A stretch of 64,000 nt of DNA from Macrostomum hystrix (lineage: Eukaryota > Platyhelminthes > Macrostomidae), in contig CATNEN010000038.1 of assembly GCA_950097015.1 (NCBI GenBank), forward strand, positions 33,008,501 to 33,072,500, in the 5' to 3' direction. A program made the position numbers and the translations under genes. The notes beneath the pieces are model-generated. The model had not been told where the DNA came from, made no database searches, and saw only the letters and a list, made by a program, of their open reading frames with translations. Shown here in pieces: positions 24,601 through 36,390 of the stretch (the stretch's first letter is position 1; every line of letters starts with the position of its first letter).

Positions 24601-27600
24601 ATGATCACCTGTTAGACAACAATGATCACCTGTTAGACAACAATGATCACCTGATAGACAACAACGATCGTCCCTCACCTTCTAATCTGGACCTTCTCCA
24701 GCGAGTGCGCCATCCAATTGGCGAACACCCCGGATGCTGCCAGCACTTCGGCAGCGCTGATCATCCGCTCTCTGTTGGCCTTCACTGTTGATGGCAGGCC
24801 GCTCATCGCAGTCCCGAGGTCCAGACGCTGCTGAATAACTTGCTTACGCACCTGCTCGATGTCGGCTTCAACAACGCCGAGGATGGCGCCGTAACGCCAG
24901 CAGGAGGCGCGAGTTATCGGCTTCCTACAGGCGGGGCAGCACTTGCGAACAATCTGATTGCCCAGGTAGGGCTGCTTCATCCATTGGTCTAATCCGGTCA
25001 CCTGACGGGAAGAAGTTGTTAAAATTAACAATAGAATCACCGAGTGGGATTTCCCTCTTATTAATTACTTTTGCTGCACCCGAAAGGAGCAATGCAAGCA
25101 CAGGATACTCTGGAACACGGAAAAATTTTAGGTGCGCATCTTCTGAAACAAGAATCAAGTCGCCAGCCCTTCAGATTGGCGAGATATTCAGCGGTTTTGG
25201 CCGAAGATCCGTAGTTTTTTTATCCAATTTTTGAATCCAGTTATGAATTTACGAGTGTATTTTAAACAAAGCCTTGATTACAATTACAAACCTCGAACAC
25301 GTGTTTGCAGGTGAGCAACCTAATAAACTTCGCGTCCGGTTTGTCCTCTGTGCCAAAGAATATGTCGCCTGTGTAGCGGCCATCCTCGCACTTGCTGCAG
25401 ACAATGATGTGCGTTTCGCCGCAAAGTCCGATGCACTCAAGGCGACCGTTGCATTGCCGGCAGCCTTTTGATGGCGAGAAACTGCAACGCTCATTGCACG
25501 GCTGACGATCGCACGGCTCGTGACACCTGAGTTTGAGAAAGGTATTCATGGAATCCCGTTGGTTTTGTGAGCGTCGAATTCATATCGCGCGTGTGAACCT
25601 ATTGGCTTAACATACCCTGTTAAGAGTGTACATTTATGAAACTTTTCACGCGCCTACCCTAGAATGTACATGGGCGAATCTTTTGACCCGCCTACCCTAG
25701 AATGTACATCGGCGAATCTTTTAACCCGCCTACCCTAGAATGTACATGGGCGAATCTTTTGACCCGCCTACCCTAGAATGTAAATGGGCGAATCTTTTAA
25801 CCCGCCTACCCTAGAATGTACATCGGCGAATCTTTTGACCCGCCTACCCTAGAATGTAAATGGGCGAATCTTTTGACATGCCTACCCTAGAATGTACATG
25901 GGCGAATCTTTTAACCCACCTACCCTAGAATGTGCATGGGCGAATCTTTTGACCCGCCTACCTTATAATGTACATCGGCTAATTTATTAACCCACCTACC
26001 CAAGCATGTACATGTCGAATATTTTAACCCGCCTAAACGAGAGTGTGCATTCGTTATTAATCTTCAACGACCTACCCTAGAGTGTAAACTGGTGAATAAT
26101 TTTAAAGCGCCTAAAGTGGTAAGTGCACTACAGAAGAATTTCTAAATTGTTCAATTAATCACGTGGCATTCCAAATCCACGTCGAGCAATCACATCACTA
26201 ATCTGCATAAAAATGCTACATAACAGAGAGCCTTACAGACTCAAATTCATAGCTCACTTCTTTTTGCAAGCGCCGTGAATGCAGCGGTTGGCACAGGGCT
26301 CTTTGCACTGTACACAGGCCTCTCCGCAGAGCTTAGAGCAGCGGGTGTGACTGCAGGCGTTGATGCAGTCCAGCTCGCATGGCGGACAAATCTGGTGGCA
26401 CGTTCGGCTGCTGCAGACATGGCCGCAGATCAGTAGCCGCGTACAGGCCTGCCTACAGGGTACGTGCAAACGACCCTGCAAAAAAGAAATCCAAAGTGGC
26501 ATCGTAGATTCTCGGAATCTTGGATTCTGGACTTCTTGGAATCTTGGATTCTTGGAACCTTGGATTCTTGGAATCTTGAATTCTTGGAATCTTGGATTCT
26601 TGGATTCTGGACTTCTTGGAATCTTGGATTCTTAGATTTTTGGATTTTGGAATCTTGGATTCTTGGAATCTTGGATTCTTGGAATCTTGGATTCATGGAT
26701 TCATGGATTCTTGGAATCTTGGATTCTTGGAACGCAATAAAAGAATGCTCTCAGCGAACTATTACCTGATGGCACATTCCGCAGCGACCCTGGCATTTGT
26801 GACCACAGGCCAAGTTAGCGCCGCACGGTTGAGCACAATTTGAGTAGAGTGCCGTGGATTCGCAGCAGTCCATCTTGGCCATGTGCTGGCACGGCAGCCG
26901 GCGTTCTACCTGCACCCGGCACTGGTAGCTGTGCGACTCTCCGCACTTTTGGCCACAACGGTGGCCGCAGTCCAACTCAAATGAGCACGGATTCTGACAG
27001 ACAAAATCCTCAGCAGGGATGTGGCACTCCACCTTCAAGGCGCAAAATACTTGGGACATTGCCATTGGCTGCTTGATCTTTAGGGCAGAGGATCCTCGGA
27101 CTGTATGATCCTTTGGATCTACCTAGGATTCTTCGGATTTAGGATTATTGGGATCTGGGATTCCTTGGGATCTAGGATTCCTTGGGATCTAGGATTCCTT
27201 GGGATCTAGGATTCCTTGGGATCTAGGATTCCTTGGGATCTAGGACCACGGAATTACCGCGGAATCACCGCGGAATCACCGCAGAATGGCCATGGAATCA
27301 CCACGGAAAGGCCATGTAAATATCTATTTACGCCAGCGCGCATACAAAATGAACATTTTTTCTTTTCTTAATAGGTTGAACATAAGTTTATTTTAAGCTT
27401 CTGCTTAACCTTTCTTTAATCCGTTAGTAACTTTATGTCGTATTCCTCTAATCTGTCATGCAGTTTAAATATTACTAATAAATTTCGAATTTATTCGAGT
27501 TTTTCTGACTAATCCTTCGACCAGTTTTCCTTGCGAGACTAATAAGATCAAGATTAGCCCAGAACTCACCATCTGCTCGTGTCCGCACTTTGGTATTGTC

Positions 27601-30600
27601 TTCCTCTGCAGTACGGTGCACTTGCACGGCTGATGACAGAGCCGCTGGCACGGGTGGCCCTTCGGGCACTTCTTGGCGCAGGGCTGCTTGCACACCGTCT
27701 CGGTGTGCTCCTTGTCAGTCGGGTGGCAGGCCTTCCTGCAGGTGTGGCCGCACGGCATCTGCAGATTGCAAATCCGACGGCATCCACCTTCTGGACTCTT
27801 TTGAAAGTCGGACGGCTGACGAATCAGGAGGCCATTGTCTTCCGGATGATTTTGGCAGCTCAGCCGGATCGCATCTCCATAGCAATGGGGCTCGTTACTG
27901 ACCGTTTCAATCATTTTACGCCACAGGCGGCTTTTGTTAGCCAGTTGAGGAAAATTTCCGACAGCGTACAGGCCGATTTTGGCTCGGCTGAGGGCCACAC
28001 AGACGCGATTCTCGGCCTTCAGGAAGCCGATGTCGTTGTCTTCGTTGCTTCGCACCATGGATAAAATGATGATGTCGTTTTCCTCGCCCTTCATGCAATG
28101 GGGAAGTCAGATTTTAAGGCATATTTACTTTGCCATCGCCATATAATTTGGGCAACTCTGAACTTCTCTAAGACTTTTACCGCCACCACATTTAATGCTT
28201 TGATCTTATCCGCCATCAGATTTAGTCATTTTATCTAAGCCGCAACTCTATTGAAACCTTTAATCTGAGCCGCCACTTCATTCAAACCTTTGATCTGAGC
28301 CGCCACTTTATTCAAGCCATTGATCTGAGCCGGCACTTAATTTAAACATTTGATCTGAGCCGCCACTCATAATCAAACCTTTGATCTGAGCCGCCACTCA
28401 TAATCAAACCTTTGATCTGAGCCGCCACTCATAATCAAACCTTTGATCTGAGCCGCCACTCATAATCAAACCTTTGATCTGAGCCGCCACTCATAATCAA
28501 ACCTTTGATCTGAGCCGCCACTCATAATTAAACCTTTGATCTGAGCCGCCACTTCATTCAAACCTTTGATCTGAGCCGCCACTCATAATCAAACCTTTGA
28601 TCTGAGCCGCCACTTCATTCAAACCTTTGATCTGAGCAGCCACTTGAAATAAAACGTTTGATCTGAGCCGCGACTCCATTTAAATCATTCGATCCGAATG
28701 ATCATCCGATTCGCACGGTCAAATCGCAATCTCAATCTTAGACTCACCTGATAATTATCGCACACGCAGACTCGAACTCCGCGCACCAGCGGAAATCTGG
28801 GAATCAGCTTCTTAATGCTCAGCAACTGGCCGCTGTAGAGAGTGAGCACAGTGATCTGGCTCTGCTTATAGCCCTGCTTGACCAGGTGGCAGGCCAGGTT
28901 AATAACCATCTCGCTCTCGAACTGATTGCTTCTGCTGCGCATCTCTTCAACATAATCCTCCTGATGCTGGTGCTCCATGAAGAACAGGTTGCTGGACATG
29001 CCCAGCACATCCGGGTAGGTGTGCACGCTGACGTGATCCTGAAGGCCGGGATAGATGTGCAGCATCAGCTTGGAGATCTGCGGACGCATTCGATGCTGAT
29101 AGGCCAAGGTGTCGTAGTGCACCTGGTTGTTAACCAAACGCTCGAACATGGACACGTCCAGGTTGTAATTTTTGGCCAGTTCAAAGACTGCAGGATTTGG
29201 CTTTAGCTGCTTGTGATCGCCAATCAGCACCAGATGCTGGCAGCCTGGAGACAGCGACGCCAGGACGTGCGACTCCAACACCTCGGCGGCCTCTTCAACG
29301 ATGACAATCTTCGGCTCGATCTGACGCAAAACCCGGCGGTAGCGCGCCGCTCCTGTGGTTGTCATGGCAACCAGACAGCTGTTCTCGAACACCCGGCGAT
29401 CGCACTGATAGTTGGCCTCGGTTAGCAGGCCCCTAGCTCTGTTGTACTCATTTTTTAGCTTGGAAATCTTCTCTCGCTGCTGCTCAAGAAACAGCGATCG
29501 CCAATAACGATACAATCGCCATCGATCTTCTTCGTCCAGGCTCCACACGTCCTCGATGACGGCCGCCTCCGCCTCAGTCATGGTGTCCCTGCGGCCCAGC
29601 TGATGCTCGATGTGCCGTCGATGCCGGTGTCGATCGAACACCATACGGAAGCCGTCGGAGTCAACCAGGACGCAGTTGTCGATGTCGACAGCGTTCTCTC
29701 GTTCAAATCGCTCCCTAGAAAAAGTTTTTTTGCAATTAAATTAAATCCTAGTTAATCTGAGGTCCTACTTGAAGTAATTCGAATTCCCTCAGGGTAGACT
29801 ACTCTAATTCGATGACAACTCATTTTGTTATGTAACTAAAATTAGTTACAGGGGGTCGGTGGCAGAGTATTTGCCTCTCGCGTCGCACCAAGGTTCCTAA
29901 GCTCGATTCGCGTCGAGGCGCTGCTGCGGAGAGAAGGCTTGGTGGTTTGCCGTGCAATTTACGCCCTTGAGGGCCAACCTCCAAGGCAGTGAAAGTGTAC
30001 ACTGCCTGACGATGAGAAAGTCAGGGCAGATGAACACACCTGTGTGATTGTGTCGCTGCGTTCTGAGTGCGTGTGTGCTCAAGAGTCAGCGAAACGGACA
30101 GAATTGCCTCCTCGTTGGCCGCGGGTCTAGTGTCACTAAATAGATGTGCCATTGCCCACAGCCCTCCTGCAATTTTTTTTATTAGTATAGTGGTAGTTAC
30201 TATGGCAATGTTCTACCTCATGAGATGATCGCGCTCCGCCCGATCTGCCGGCTGATGCGGATCATCAAATCCGTGGGACGCGTCGCGAATTTCCAACTCA
30301 AACTCGCCCTCACCGCGCACATTGTCGTCGTCAATATCGCCAGATCGTTTGATGGCGGAGACAATGTCGTAAATCTCGTCGAAAACAGCATCTTCTAGCA
30401 GCTCGTTTGCATCGTCCTCGGCCGCTAGCGACTCTTCCAACGTCAGCTGGGCCTCTGGCTGCGCTGCCGAGCCGATGTTGAGAATCCACAAGTTAAAGTA
30501 CTCGCTTAGCTCATCCAGCTCCGAGGCCCGACGATGCTTCCAGGAGGCGGCTTCTAGCACAGAGTGTTGGACTTGCTCTGGAGCGTGCGCCGATATGCTG

Positions 30601-33600
30601 TCCCGGTGCAGCGGTGAGATCAGGCCGTAAATCAGGTGAAGCTTGAGCAGCCGCCGCCACGGCAGGTCCAGATCTACGCACATCCTTCTAAGCTCATCTT
30701 CGATTCTGTTCAACCGGGAGCGCAGTTCGTACACAGCAGCATCTGTATGGCGCTTCCTGTACAGCAGGCAGCCCTCGAGTTTGTCCGATTTGCACCTGCC
30801 GCCGACGCGAACAGCGTCTTCCGCTTTAACGAAGCTCAGGATGCCCTCCAGGAACTGGTCCAGCGCGTGATTGGTGTAGCACACCAGCAGGATTGGGCCG
30901 AAGTTGGGCCGCCGCCGCTGGATATTGTGTACCAGCATGTGCGCAATGCGAAGACCCAGGTGGGTTTTGCCTGTTGATGAGCAAATGATCAGGCATGATA
31001 TGAGGGCTACGCAAAACTATGGATTTATCAACCAATAGTTTTCTGAATCAAGCCTCGTTATCAAACAAAGCACGGTATCGCCAAAACTTTGGTATCAACA
31101 GATAAAAACTATAATAATAATAACTGCAGGAGGGCTGCGGGTAATGTCTCAGCACTAGACCCGCAGCCAGCGAGGAGGCCATGCTGCCGATTTCGCTGAC
31201 TTCTGATCACACACGCACTCAGATTCTGTAAGCAGGCACACACTCACACAGGGTGTGCACATCTGCCCTGACTTTCTCATCGTACTTCGTACACTCTCAC
31301 TGTGCTTTGGAGGTTGGCCCTCAAGGGCGTAAATTGCACGACAAGCCCCCAAGCCTTCTCTCCGCGGCTGCGCCCCAATGCAACTCGGCCTCGCCGCGGA
31401 ATCAAGCTTCGGCCTCGCGGCGCGAGAGGCAAACGCGTTAACCGCCCTGCCACCGAACCTCCGACCAAATCGACCAAACTTGGTATCGACCAAGCTTCGG
31501 AACCAGCGATGTTACCGAAACTTCAATCGGTATCGCACCAAGCTCGATCGGTATCAAACAAACCCTGATGGTTGTCGAGTATCGACCGATTCTTGGATCA
31601 GTAGCAAACACGGGGGTTTCACCTGTGCCTGGCGGTCCCTGGATCACAGCCAGCTCGTGACGCAGCGCAGTCATCAGCGCAGCGTACTGGCTCTCGTCAA
31701 GTCGCACGGCCTCCGCCGTTGGCCAGTTCTGGTCTTCCTGGATGCGAACACGACCCAGATTGTCGTGATGCTGTGTTTGGTCAGGCATTATGGGCCGAAA
31801 ATCGTAGGTAACTGTGGCGTTCTGTCGCAGGTATTCAGGTTGGCGCACCTGGCAAAACACAGGTGTTTCGTTTTTAAGATTAAGCACTCGCAATAGCAGT
31901 TGACAAACACTAACAAATGTTAGCGCACCTCATTAGATCATTAGAATCATTATAGATCTCTACTCTCAATCGTTCTATCTCTACTTTAATTGTTAGATCT
32001 TTACTCTTAATCGTTAGATCTCTACTCTCAATGGTTTGACATCTGCTCTCAATCGTTAGATCTCTACTCTCAATGGTTAGACATCTACTCTCAATCGTTA
32101 GATCTCTACTCTCAATCGCTAGATCCCAAATCTCAATGACTAAACCTCTAATCTGAATGGTTAGATGTCTACTCTAATCGTTAGATCTTTACTCTTAATT
32201 CTAAGGTCTGTAATTTCAATATTAAACGTATTAGTTTATAACTTAAATCAATCGAAATGGATGAATTAGCCCATTCACACCTGAGTTTGGCAGTCGACCA
32301 GGTAGCGCACGAAAGGCACCCTTGCCGGGTCCATGTCTTTCATGGTCTCTAACACGTGCTTGTAGCTCTCAAAGAAGGCCGTAGTCTCAATCATGACGAA
32401 CCGATTCGAGAGAGCAAGTTCCTCATCTGGCTGGTTGACCCAAACCACCTGCAAAATGCCGTTCTCCTCGAAGCGCTTAGATTTCCTGTCCTGCACCGTG
32501 GCAAAGTAGAGTGTCTGAAAGGCGTCGCAGGAAAAGCAGACCAGAGACCCGTAGATGAGTCGCTTGGAAACGGACCAATTGGTTCTGCGAAAACTAGGCG
32601 TTGACGTGTCCAACTGCACCGAGTAGCTGATGCCATCGTTGGAGCAGTAGAAGATGTTCAGCACCTGAACATCATTGTAGACTCGTATGTCGCCAATGCG
32701 CCGTCGGCCCATCGGGTCCTTGCGAAGCTCGCCGAGGCCCCGCCGGAGCGGCTCGACCATGTCCTCGCGCATTAGGCGGAACTGAGTGTCCAGGTAGACT
32801 TCAGCCGACGGGTAGCTGCCCTTGACACGGTTGACCTGGAGGAAGACGTGCTTGAAGTCTGTCGCCAGATCTTCGGGCGTCGGGATGATGGACAGCTCGC
32901 GAAAATCGTTTGGCGGCTGTTGAAATCGTTCAGCCCTTGCCGCAGCAGCTAGAGCCTCGGGACTGATCTGCATCGATAGCTGCTTGGCCCTGTGCAGATG
33001 CAGCTTGTCTAACAGTTCGTCCAGCTTATCGCCGACCAGACTCGGGCAGGTGACGGGGCTATTCCGTTTTAGATTGTCCTGCAGGACCAGAATCGGACCC
33101 TGCAGTTTATTATAAGCCTCCTGGGGCATCCGTTCGAAGCAGGTGTCAAAAATTTGAAGCAGAAATCCAATGGTCTGCCATTCCTGCTCGCTGCGGCTGA
33201 GCAGAATTGGAAGCTGAGTAATGTAGCGTCGGAGACTGTCCTCGAACAGCTTGCTGTGCATCAGCTGACTGAGCAGTTCTAGCTTCGATGCTGGCGAGAA
33301 CTCTTCTTCAACTGCTTTGGCTGACAGCATCACCACCGTGCTAAACTGGCTGGCTGATGAAATTTCACAATTAATCAAATTGCCGAATCCTGTTCGAATG
33401 TTGAGCAGCGTCAGAAGTAGATCGTTTGACGTAAGCTTGCCATTGTCGACTTCCAACTCCAAACGATCCAGCTCGTTCTGACGCATTGTGCGGCCCCTGT
33501 CCGTGTACAGGCCACCGCCACCACTGCCGCGAGCACCAGCACCGCGAGATCCGCCGGCGCCACCGCGGCCTCTGCCGCCGCGGCTGCCTCCTCCGCTGCC

Positions 33601-33912
33601 ACCAGCAGAGCTGTCTTCTCGACGATCGCCGTCAAAATAACCTCTGCCGCCGCGGCTGCCTCCTCCGCTGCCACCAGCAGAGCTGTCTTCTCGATGATCG
33701 CCGTCAAAATGACCTCTGCCACCGCGGACGCCTCCTCCGCTGCCACCAGCAAAGCTGTCTTCTCGACGATCGCCGTCAAAATGACAACCTCCACGTCTGA
33801 CCCCGCCGCGGCCGCCTCCGCCGCCCCCGCGAACGCCGCGACCGCCACGAGCTCCGTTGCCACCCCTTCCAGTGTCGTTGGAGGCTGCTCCCCTCGGCTG
33901 ACGATAGGACAT
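21689..33912 (-). CDS. ZNFX1: ZNFX1: SF1 helicase with NFX1-type zinc fingers and RZ finger, eleven exons
   Basis: Exons in coding order: 33912-32281, 31848-31623, 30970-30217, 29714-28748, 28088-27570, 27077-26766, 26475-26258, 25526-25292, 25001-24679, 22899-22548, 22171-21689. All join in phase by GT-AG introns to 2006 residues (human about 1918). Family role: antiviral dsRNA sensing in vertebrates; small-RNA inheritance in nematode germ granules. Residues 1-145 are RGG/Gly-rich with three 24-residue repeats containing FDGD and REDS. Helicase core: Walker A GPPGTGKT at 615-622, split by intron 2, VCYTNHALDQFLEG, motif II VEEAAEV near 1010, LIGDHKQLKPN, YQHRMRP and DNYQ|GEENDIIILSMVRSN across intron 4. 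Cys/His NFX1-type fingers fill about 1260-1620. The C-terminal RZ finger has C1939, H1943, C1959 and C1962 as likely zinc ligands, followed by APEMDGSQHPAW. The motif II Asp is replaced by Glu in an EEAAE context, as I recall for this family. Confidence 0.95.
22172..22547 (-). repeat. ZNFX1 intron 10, degenerate CACCTGTTAGACA repeat
   Basis: Diverged 20-25-bp units around acctgttagacatgtg fill about 22255-22475. The core is the same as in the neighbouring intron 9 array and in the enolase-family gene. Confidence 0.88.
22900..24678 (-). repeat. ZNFX1 intron 9, 19-21-bp GATCACCTGTTAGACAACTGT minisatellite
   Basis: Some 80-85 copies of a 19-21-bp unit (gatcacctgttagacaactg plus t), with variants tta/ata/ttg and the shorter gatcacctgttggacacta form. 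The array begins about 25 bp inside the acceptor side and ends about 10 bp from the donor of the minus-strand gene, so it is essentially the whole intron. The variant order shows multi-unit duplications. Confidence 0.97.
25040..25232 (+). mobile_element. Dispersed repeat family B, copy 2 (ZNFX1 intron 8)
   Basis: Shares gctgcacccgaa and gcgcatcttctgaaacaaga, followed by atcaagtcgccagc, with 61470-61535, plus downstream atattcagcg / gccgaag similarity. It fills most of the intron between exons 25526-25292 and 25001-24679. It overlaps copy 3 but only marginally copy 1. Confidence 0.8.
25610..26110 (-). repeat. ZNFX1 intron 7, 38-bp minisatellite
   Basis: About 12 copies of a 38-bp unit (tgtacatgggcgaatctttt then gacccgcctaccctagaa) with decay at the right end, inside the intron between exons 26475-26258 and 25526-25292. 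Confidence 0.93.
26476..26765 (-). repeat. ZNFX1 intron 6, TTGGATTCTTGGAATC minisatellite
   Basis: A 16-bp unit (ttggattcttggaatc) and a shorter 8-bp form fill the intron between splice sites. They produce false Trp/Leu/Ser frames. Confidence 0.93.
27078..27569 (-). repeat. ZNFX1 intron 5: GGGATCTAGGATTCCTT and GGAATCACCGC repeats
   Basis: Six copies of gggatctaggattcctt lie at about 27140-27245, then four or five ggaatcaccgc units to 27305. The remaining 260 bp is AT-rich without visible features. Confidence 0.88.
28089..28747 (-). repeat. ZNFX1 intron 4, 31-bp minisatellite
   Basis: About 16 copies of a 31-bp unit (cctttgatctgagccgccac then tcataatcaaa), homogeneous in the middle (28370-28560) and diverged at both edges. 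Confidence 0.94.
29715..30216 (-). other. ZNFX1 intron 3
   Basis: This intron has no minisatellite; it holds the most complete copy of the SINE-like family A (29846-30180) flanked by AT-rich sequence. Confidence 0.7.
29846..30180 (+). mobile_element. SINE-like family A, most complete copy
   Basis: About 335 bp. The head looks tRNA-like (ggtggcagagtatttgcctc, then ggttcctaagctcgattcgc as a degenerate B box). The body has ttgagggccaacctccaagg, tgcctgacgatgagaaagtc and cacacctgtgtg, and the end is agccctcctgcaa followed by a T-run. Four further copies or fragments lie at 31115-31420 (-), 39400-39552 (+), 62085-62185 (-) and 62265-62360 (+). Confidence 0.82.
31115..31420 (-). mobile_element. SINE-like family A, reverse copy in ZNFX1 intron 2
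   Basis: The reverse complement of the family A body is recognisable through gcaggagggctgcgggt, gccctgactttctcatcgt, ggaggttggccctcaagggc and ccttctctccgcggctgcg. It lies about 1 kb from the opposite-strand copy at 29846-30180, so the two could pair in the ZNFX1 pre-mRNA. Confidence 0.85.
31440..31610 (-). repeat. Degenerate ACCAAGCTTCGGTATCG repeat in ZNFX1 intron 2
   Basis: Imperfect units around ggtatcgaccaagcttcgga are visible between the SINE copy and exon 2; similar cggtatcgccaaaactttgg motifs occur at 31070-31100 on the other side of the SINE, as if it had inserted into an older array. Confidence 0.65.
31849..32280 (-). repeat. ZNFX1 intron 1, 21-bp minisatellite
   Basis: About a dozen diverged copies of a 21-bp unit (atctctactctcaatcgtta plus g) between 31930 and 32210. 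Confidence 0.9.
33590..33805 (-). repeat. 72-bp coding minisatellite in ZNFX1 exon 1
   Basis: Three tandem 72-bp units inside the open reading frame code for the three 24-residue Gly/Arg/Asp-rich repeats (FDGD at residues 44, 68 and 92) of the RGG-type N-terminus. Confidence 0.9.
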
Positions 33913-34661
33913 TGTTTCTAACGTTAGCTACCTGGATGTTTAGATAAATTTTAATAAATTCCTTTCCTTTTTTTCAATTGTGATTCGATCGCTATTGTCA
34001 ACTGATCTCATTGTGGATAGATCTACTCTCAATGGCTAGATCTACCCTTCAATTGATTCTGTAGGTCTATATACAAATAGCCAACACAATTAACGCAGAT
34101 AGAAATATTGCTACGTAGTAACTAGGCAAGCAATCTAGGGCTATGAGAAGAAAATCGCAGACTCAGTTACTAAAATTATTTATTCACTTTTACTTACTAT
34201 TAACCAAGTTTGATAGTTCCGTTTTCTCGAATCGATGAAATAATAAATAAGTAGTTTTATCAAAGTAGCGACTTTTGTTCCGTGTTGAAATTCATAAATT
34301 TTCTTTTTATGAAGCCTGGTTGGCCTCCACTTATAAGACTCCTAAAGCCTCTACAGGACAATATTTTTCTTGGAAAGAAATAGTAGTCTGGCCAGCGCGC
34401 ACAGTTGTAAATAATTATAGCCTGGGAAATGAACGACTTCTTTGGTACGCACGTCCAACTGTACATCCAAAATGTACACTGTCGAGGGGTGGGGGTTCCC
34501 GTACATCTGCTAGAGAAATTAGACCGGAGTTCTATTTTTAGAAACTGACTAACAGCAGTCTGTCTGCAATTAATGAAATGGCTAGTAGTACAGATTTGAA
34601 GTTTTCGTTTTTCGTTTTCGGATAGCGTAATTAACGAAACTAATCTTTGTGATCACAACCA
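33913..34661. other. ZNFX1 upstream region
   Basis: Single-copy, AT-rich sequence before the ZNFX1 start codon, expected to hold its promoter or 5' UTR. A short echo of the intron 1 repeat (atctactctcaatggctag) is at 34020-34040. No TATA box or other element was assigned. Confidence 0.4.
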
Positions 34662-36390
34662 GCTGCGATTCTCTTTAGCTACGGCTCCTGCTGCGATTCT
34701 CTTTAGCTACGGCTCCTGCTGCGATTCTCTTTAGCTACGGCTCCTGCTGCGATTCTCTTTAGCTACGGCTCCTGCTGCGATTCTCTTTAGCTACGGCTCC
34801 TGCTGCGATTCTCTTTAGCTATGGCTCCTGCTGCGATTCTCTTTAGCTACGGCTCCTGCTGCGATTCTCTTTAGCTACTGCTCCTGCTGCGATTCTCTTT
34901 AGCTACGGCTCCTGCTGCGATTCTCTTTAGCTACGGCTCCTGCTGCGATTCTCTTTAGCTACGGCTCCTGCTGCGATTCTCTTTAGCTATGGCTCCTGCT
35001 GCGATTCTCTTTAGCTACGGCTCCTGCTGCGATTCTCTTTAGCTACGGCTCCTGCTGCGATTCTCTTTAGCTACTGCTCCTGCTGCGATTCTCTTTAGCT
35101 ACGGCTCCTGCTGCGATTCTCTTTAGCTACTGCTCCTGCTGCGATTCCCTTTAGCTACGGCTCCTGCTGCGATTCTCTTTAGCTACGGCTCCTGCTGCGA
35201 TTCTCTTTAGCTACTGCTCCTGCTGCGATTCCCTTTAGCTACTGCTCCTGCTGCGATTCTCTTTAGCTAAGGCTCCTGCTGCGATTCTCTTTAGCTATGG
35301 CTCCTGCTGCGATTCTCTTTAGCTACGGCTCCTGCTGCGATTCTCTTTAGCTACGGCTCCTGCTGCGATTCTCTTTAGCTACGGCTCCTGCTGCGATTCT
35401 CTTTAGCTACGGCTCCTGCTGCGATTCTCTTTAGCTACGGCTCCTGCTGCGATTCTCTTTAGCTACGGCTCCTGCTGCGATTCTCTTTAGCTACGGCTCC
35501 TGCTGCGATTCTCTTTAGCTACGGCTCCTGCTGCGATTCTCTTTAGCTACTGCTCCTGCTGCGATTCTCTTTAGCTACTGCTCCTGCTGCGATTCTCTTT
35601 AGCTACTGCTCCTGCTGCGATTCTCTTTAGCTACTGCTCCTGCTGCGATTCTCTTTAGCTACGGCTCCTGCTGCGATTCTCTTTAGCTACGGCTCCTGCT
35701 GCGATTCTCTTTAGCTATGGCTCCTGCTGCGATTCTCTTTAGCTACGGCTCCTGCTGCGATTCTCTTTAGCTACGGCTCCTGCTGCGATTCTCTTTAGCT
35801 ACGGCTCCTGCTGCGATTCTCTTTAGCTACGGCTCCTGCTGCGATTCTCTTTAGCTACGGCTCCTGCTGCGATTCTCTTTAGCTACTGCTCCTGCTGCGA
35901 TTCCCTTTAGCTACGGCTCCTGCTGCGATTCTCTTTAGCTACTGCTCCTGCTGCGATTCTCTTTAGCTACTGCTCCTGCTGCGATTCCCTTTAGCTACTG
36001 CTCCTGCTGCGATTCTCTTTAGCTAAGGCTCCTGCTGCGATTCTCTTTAGCTACTGCTCCTGCTGCGATTCCCTTTAGCTACGGCTCCTGCTGCGATTCT
36101 CTTTAGCTACTGCTCCTGCTGCGATTCTCTTTAGCTACGGCTCCTGCTGCGATTCTCTTTAGCTAAGGCTCCTGCTGCGATTCTCTTTAGCTAAGGCTCC
36201 TGCTGCGATTCTCTTTAGCTACTGCTCCTGCTTAATTATCTTTAGCTACTGCTCCTGGTTCGATTCTCTTTAGCTACTGCTCCTGCTTAATTATCTTTAG
36301 CTACTGCTCCTGCTGCGATTCCCTTAAGCTACTGCTCCTGCTTAATTATCTTTAGCTACTGCTCCTGCTGCGATTCTCTTTAGCCATGGC
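34662..36390. repeat. Satellite A, 28-bp unit (block 1)
   Basis: About 60 copies of a 28-bp unit (tgctgcgattctctttagct then acggctcc) with acggc, actgc, atggc and aaggc variants; the right end changes to cttaattatctttagct forms. Confidence 0.97.

Noticed and set aside
22900-24678. CRISPR array
   Set aside because: Direct repeats without unique spacers of constant length, inside a eukaryotic intron; it is a minisatellite.
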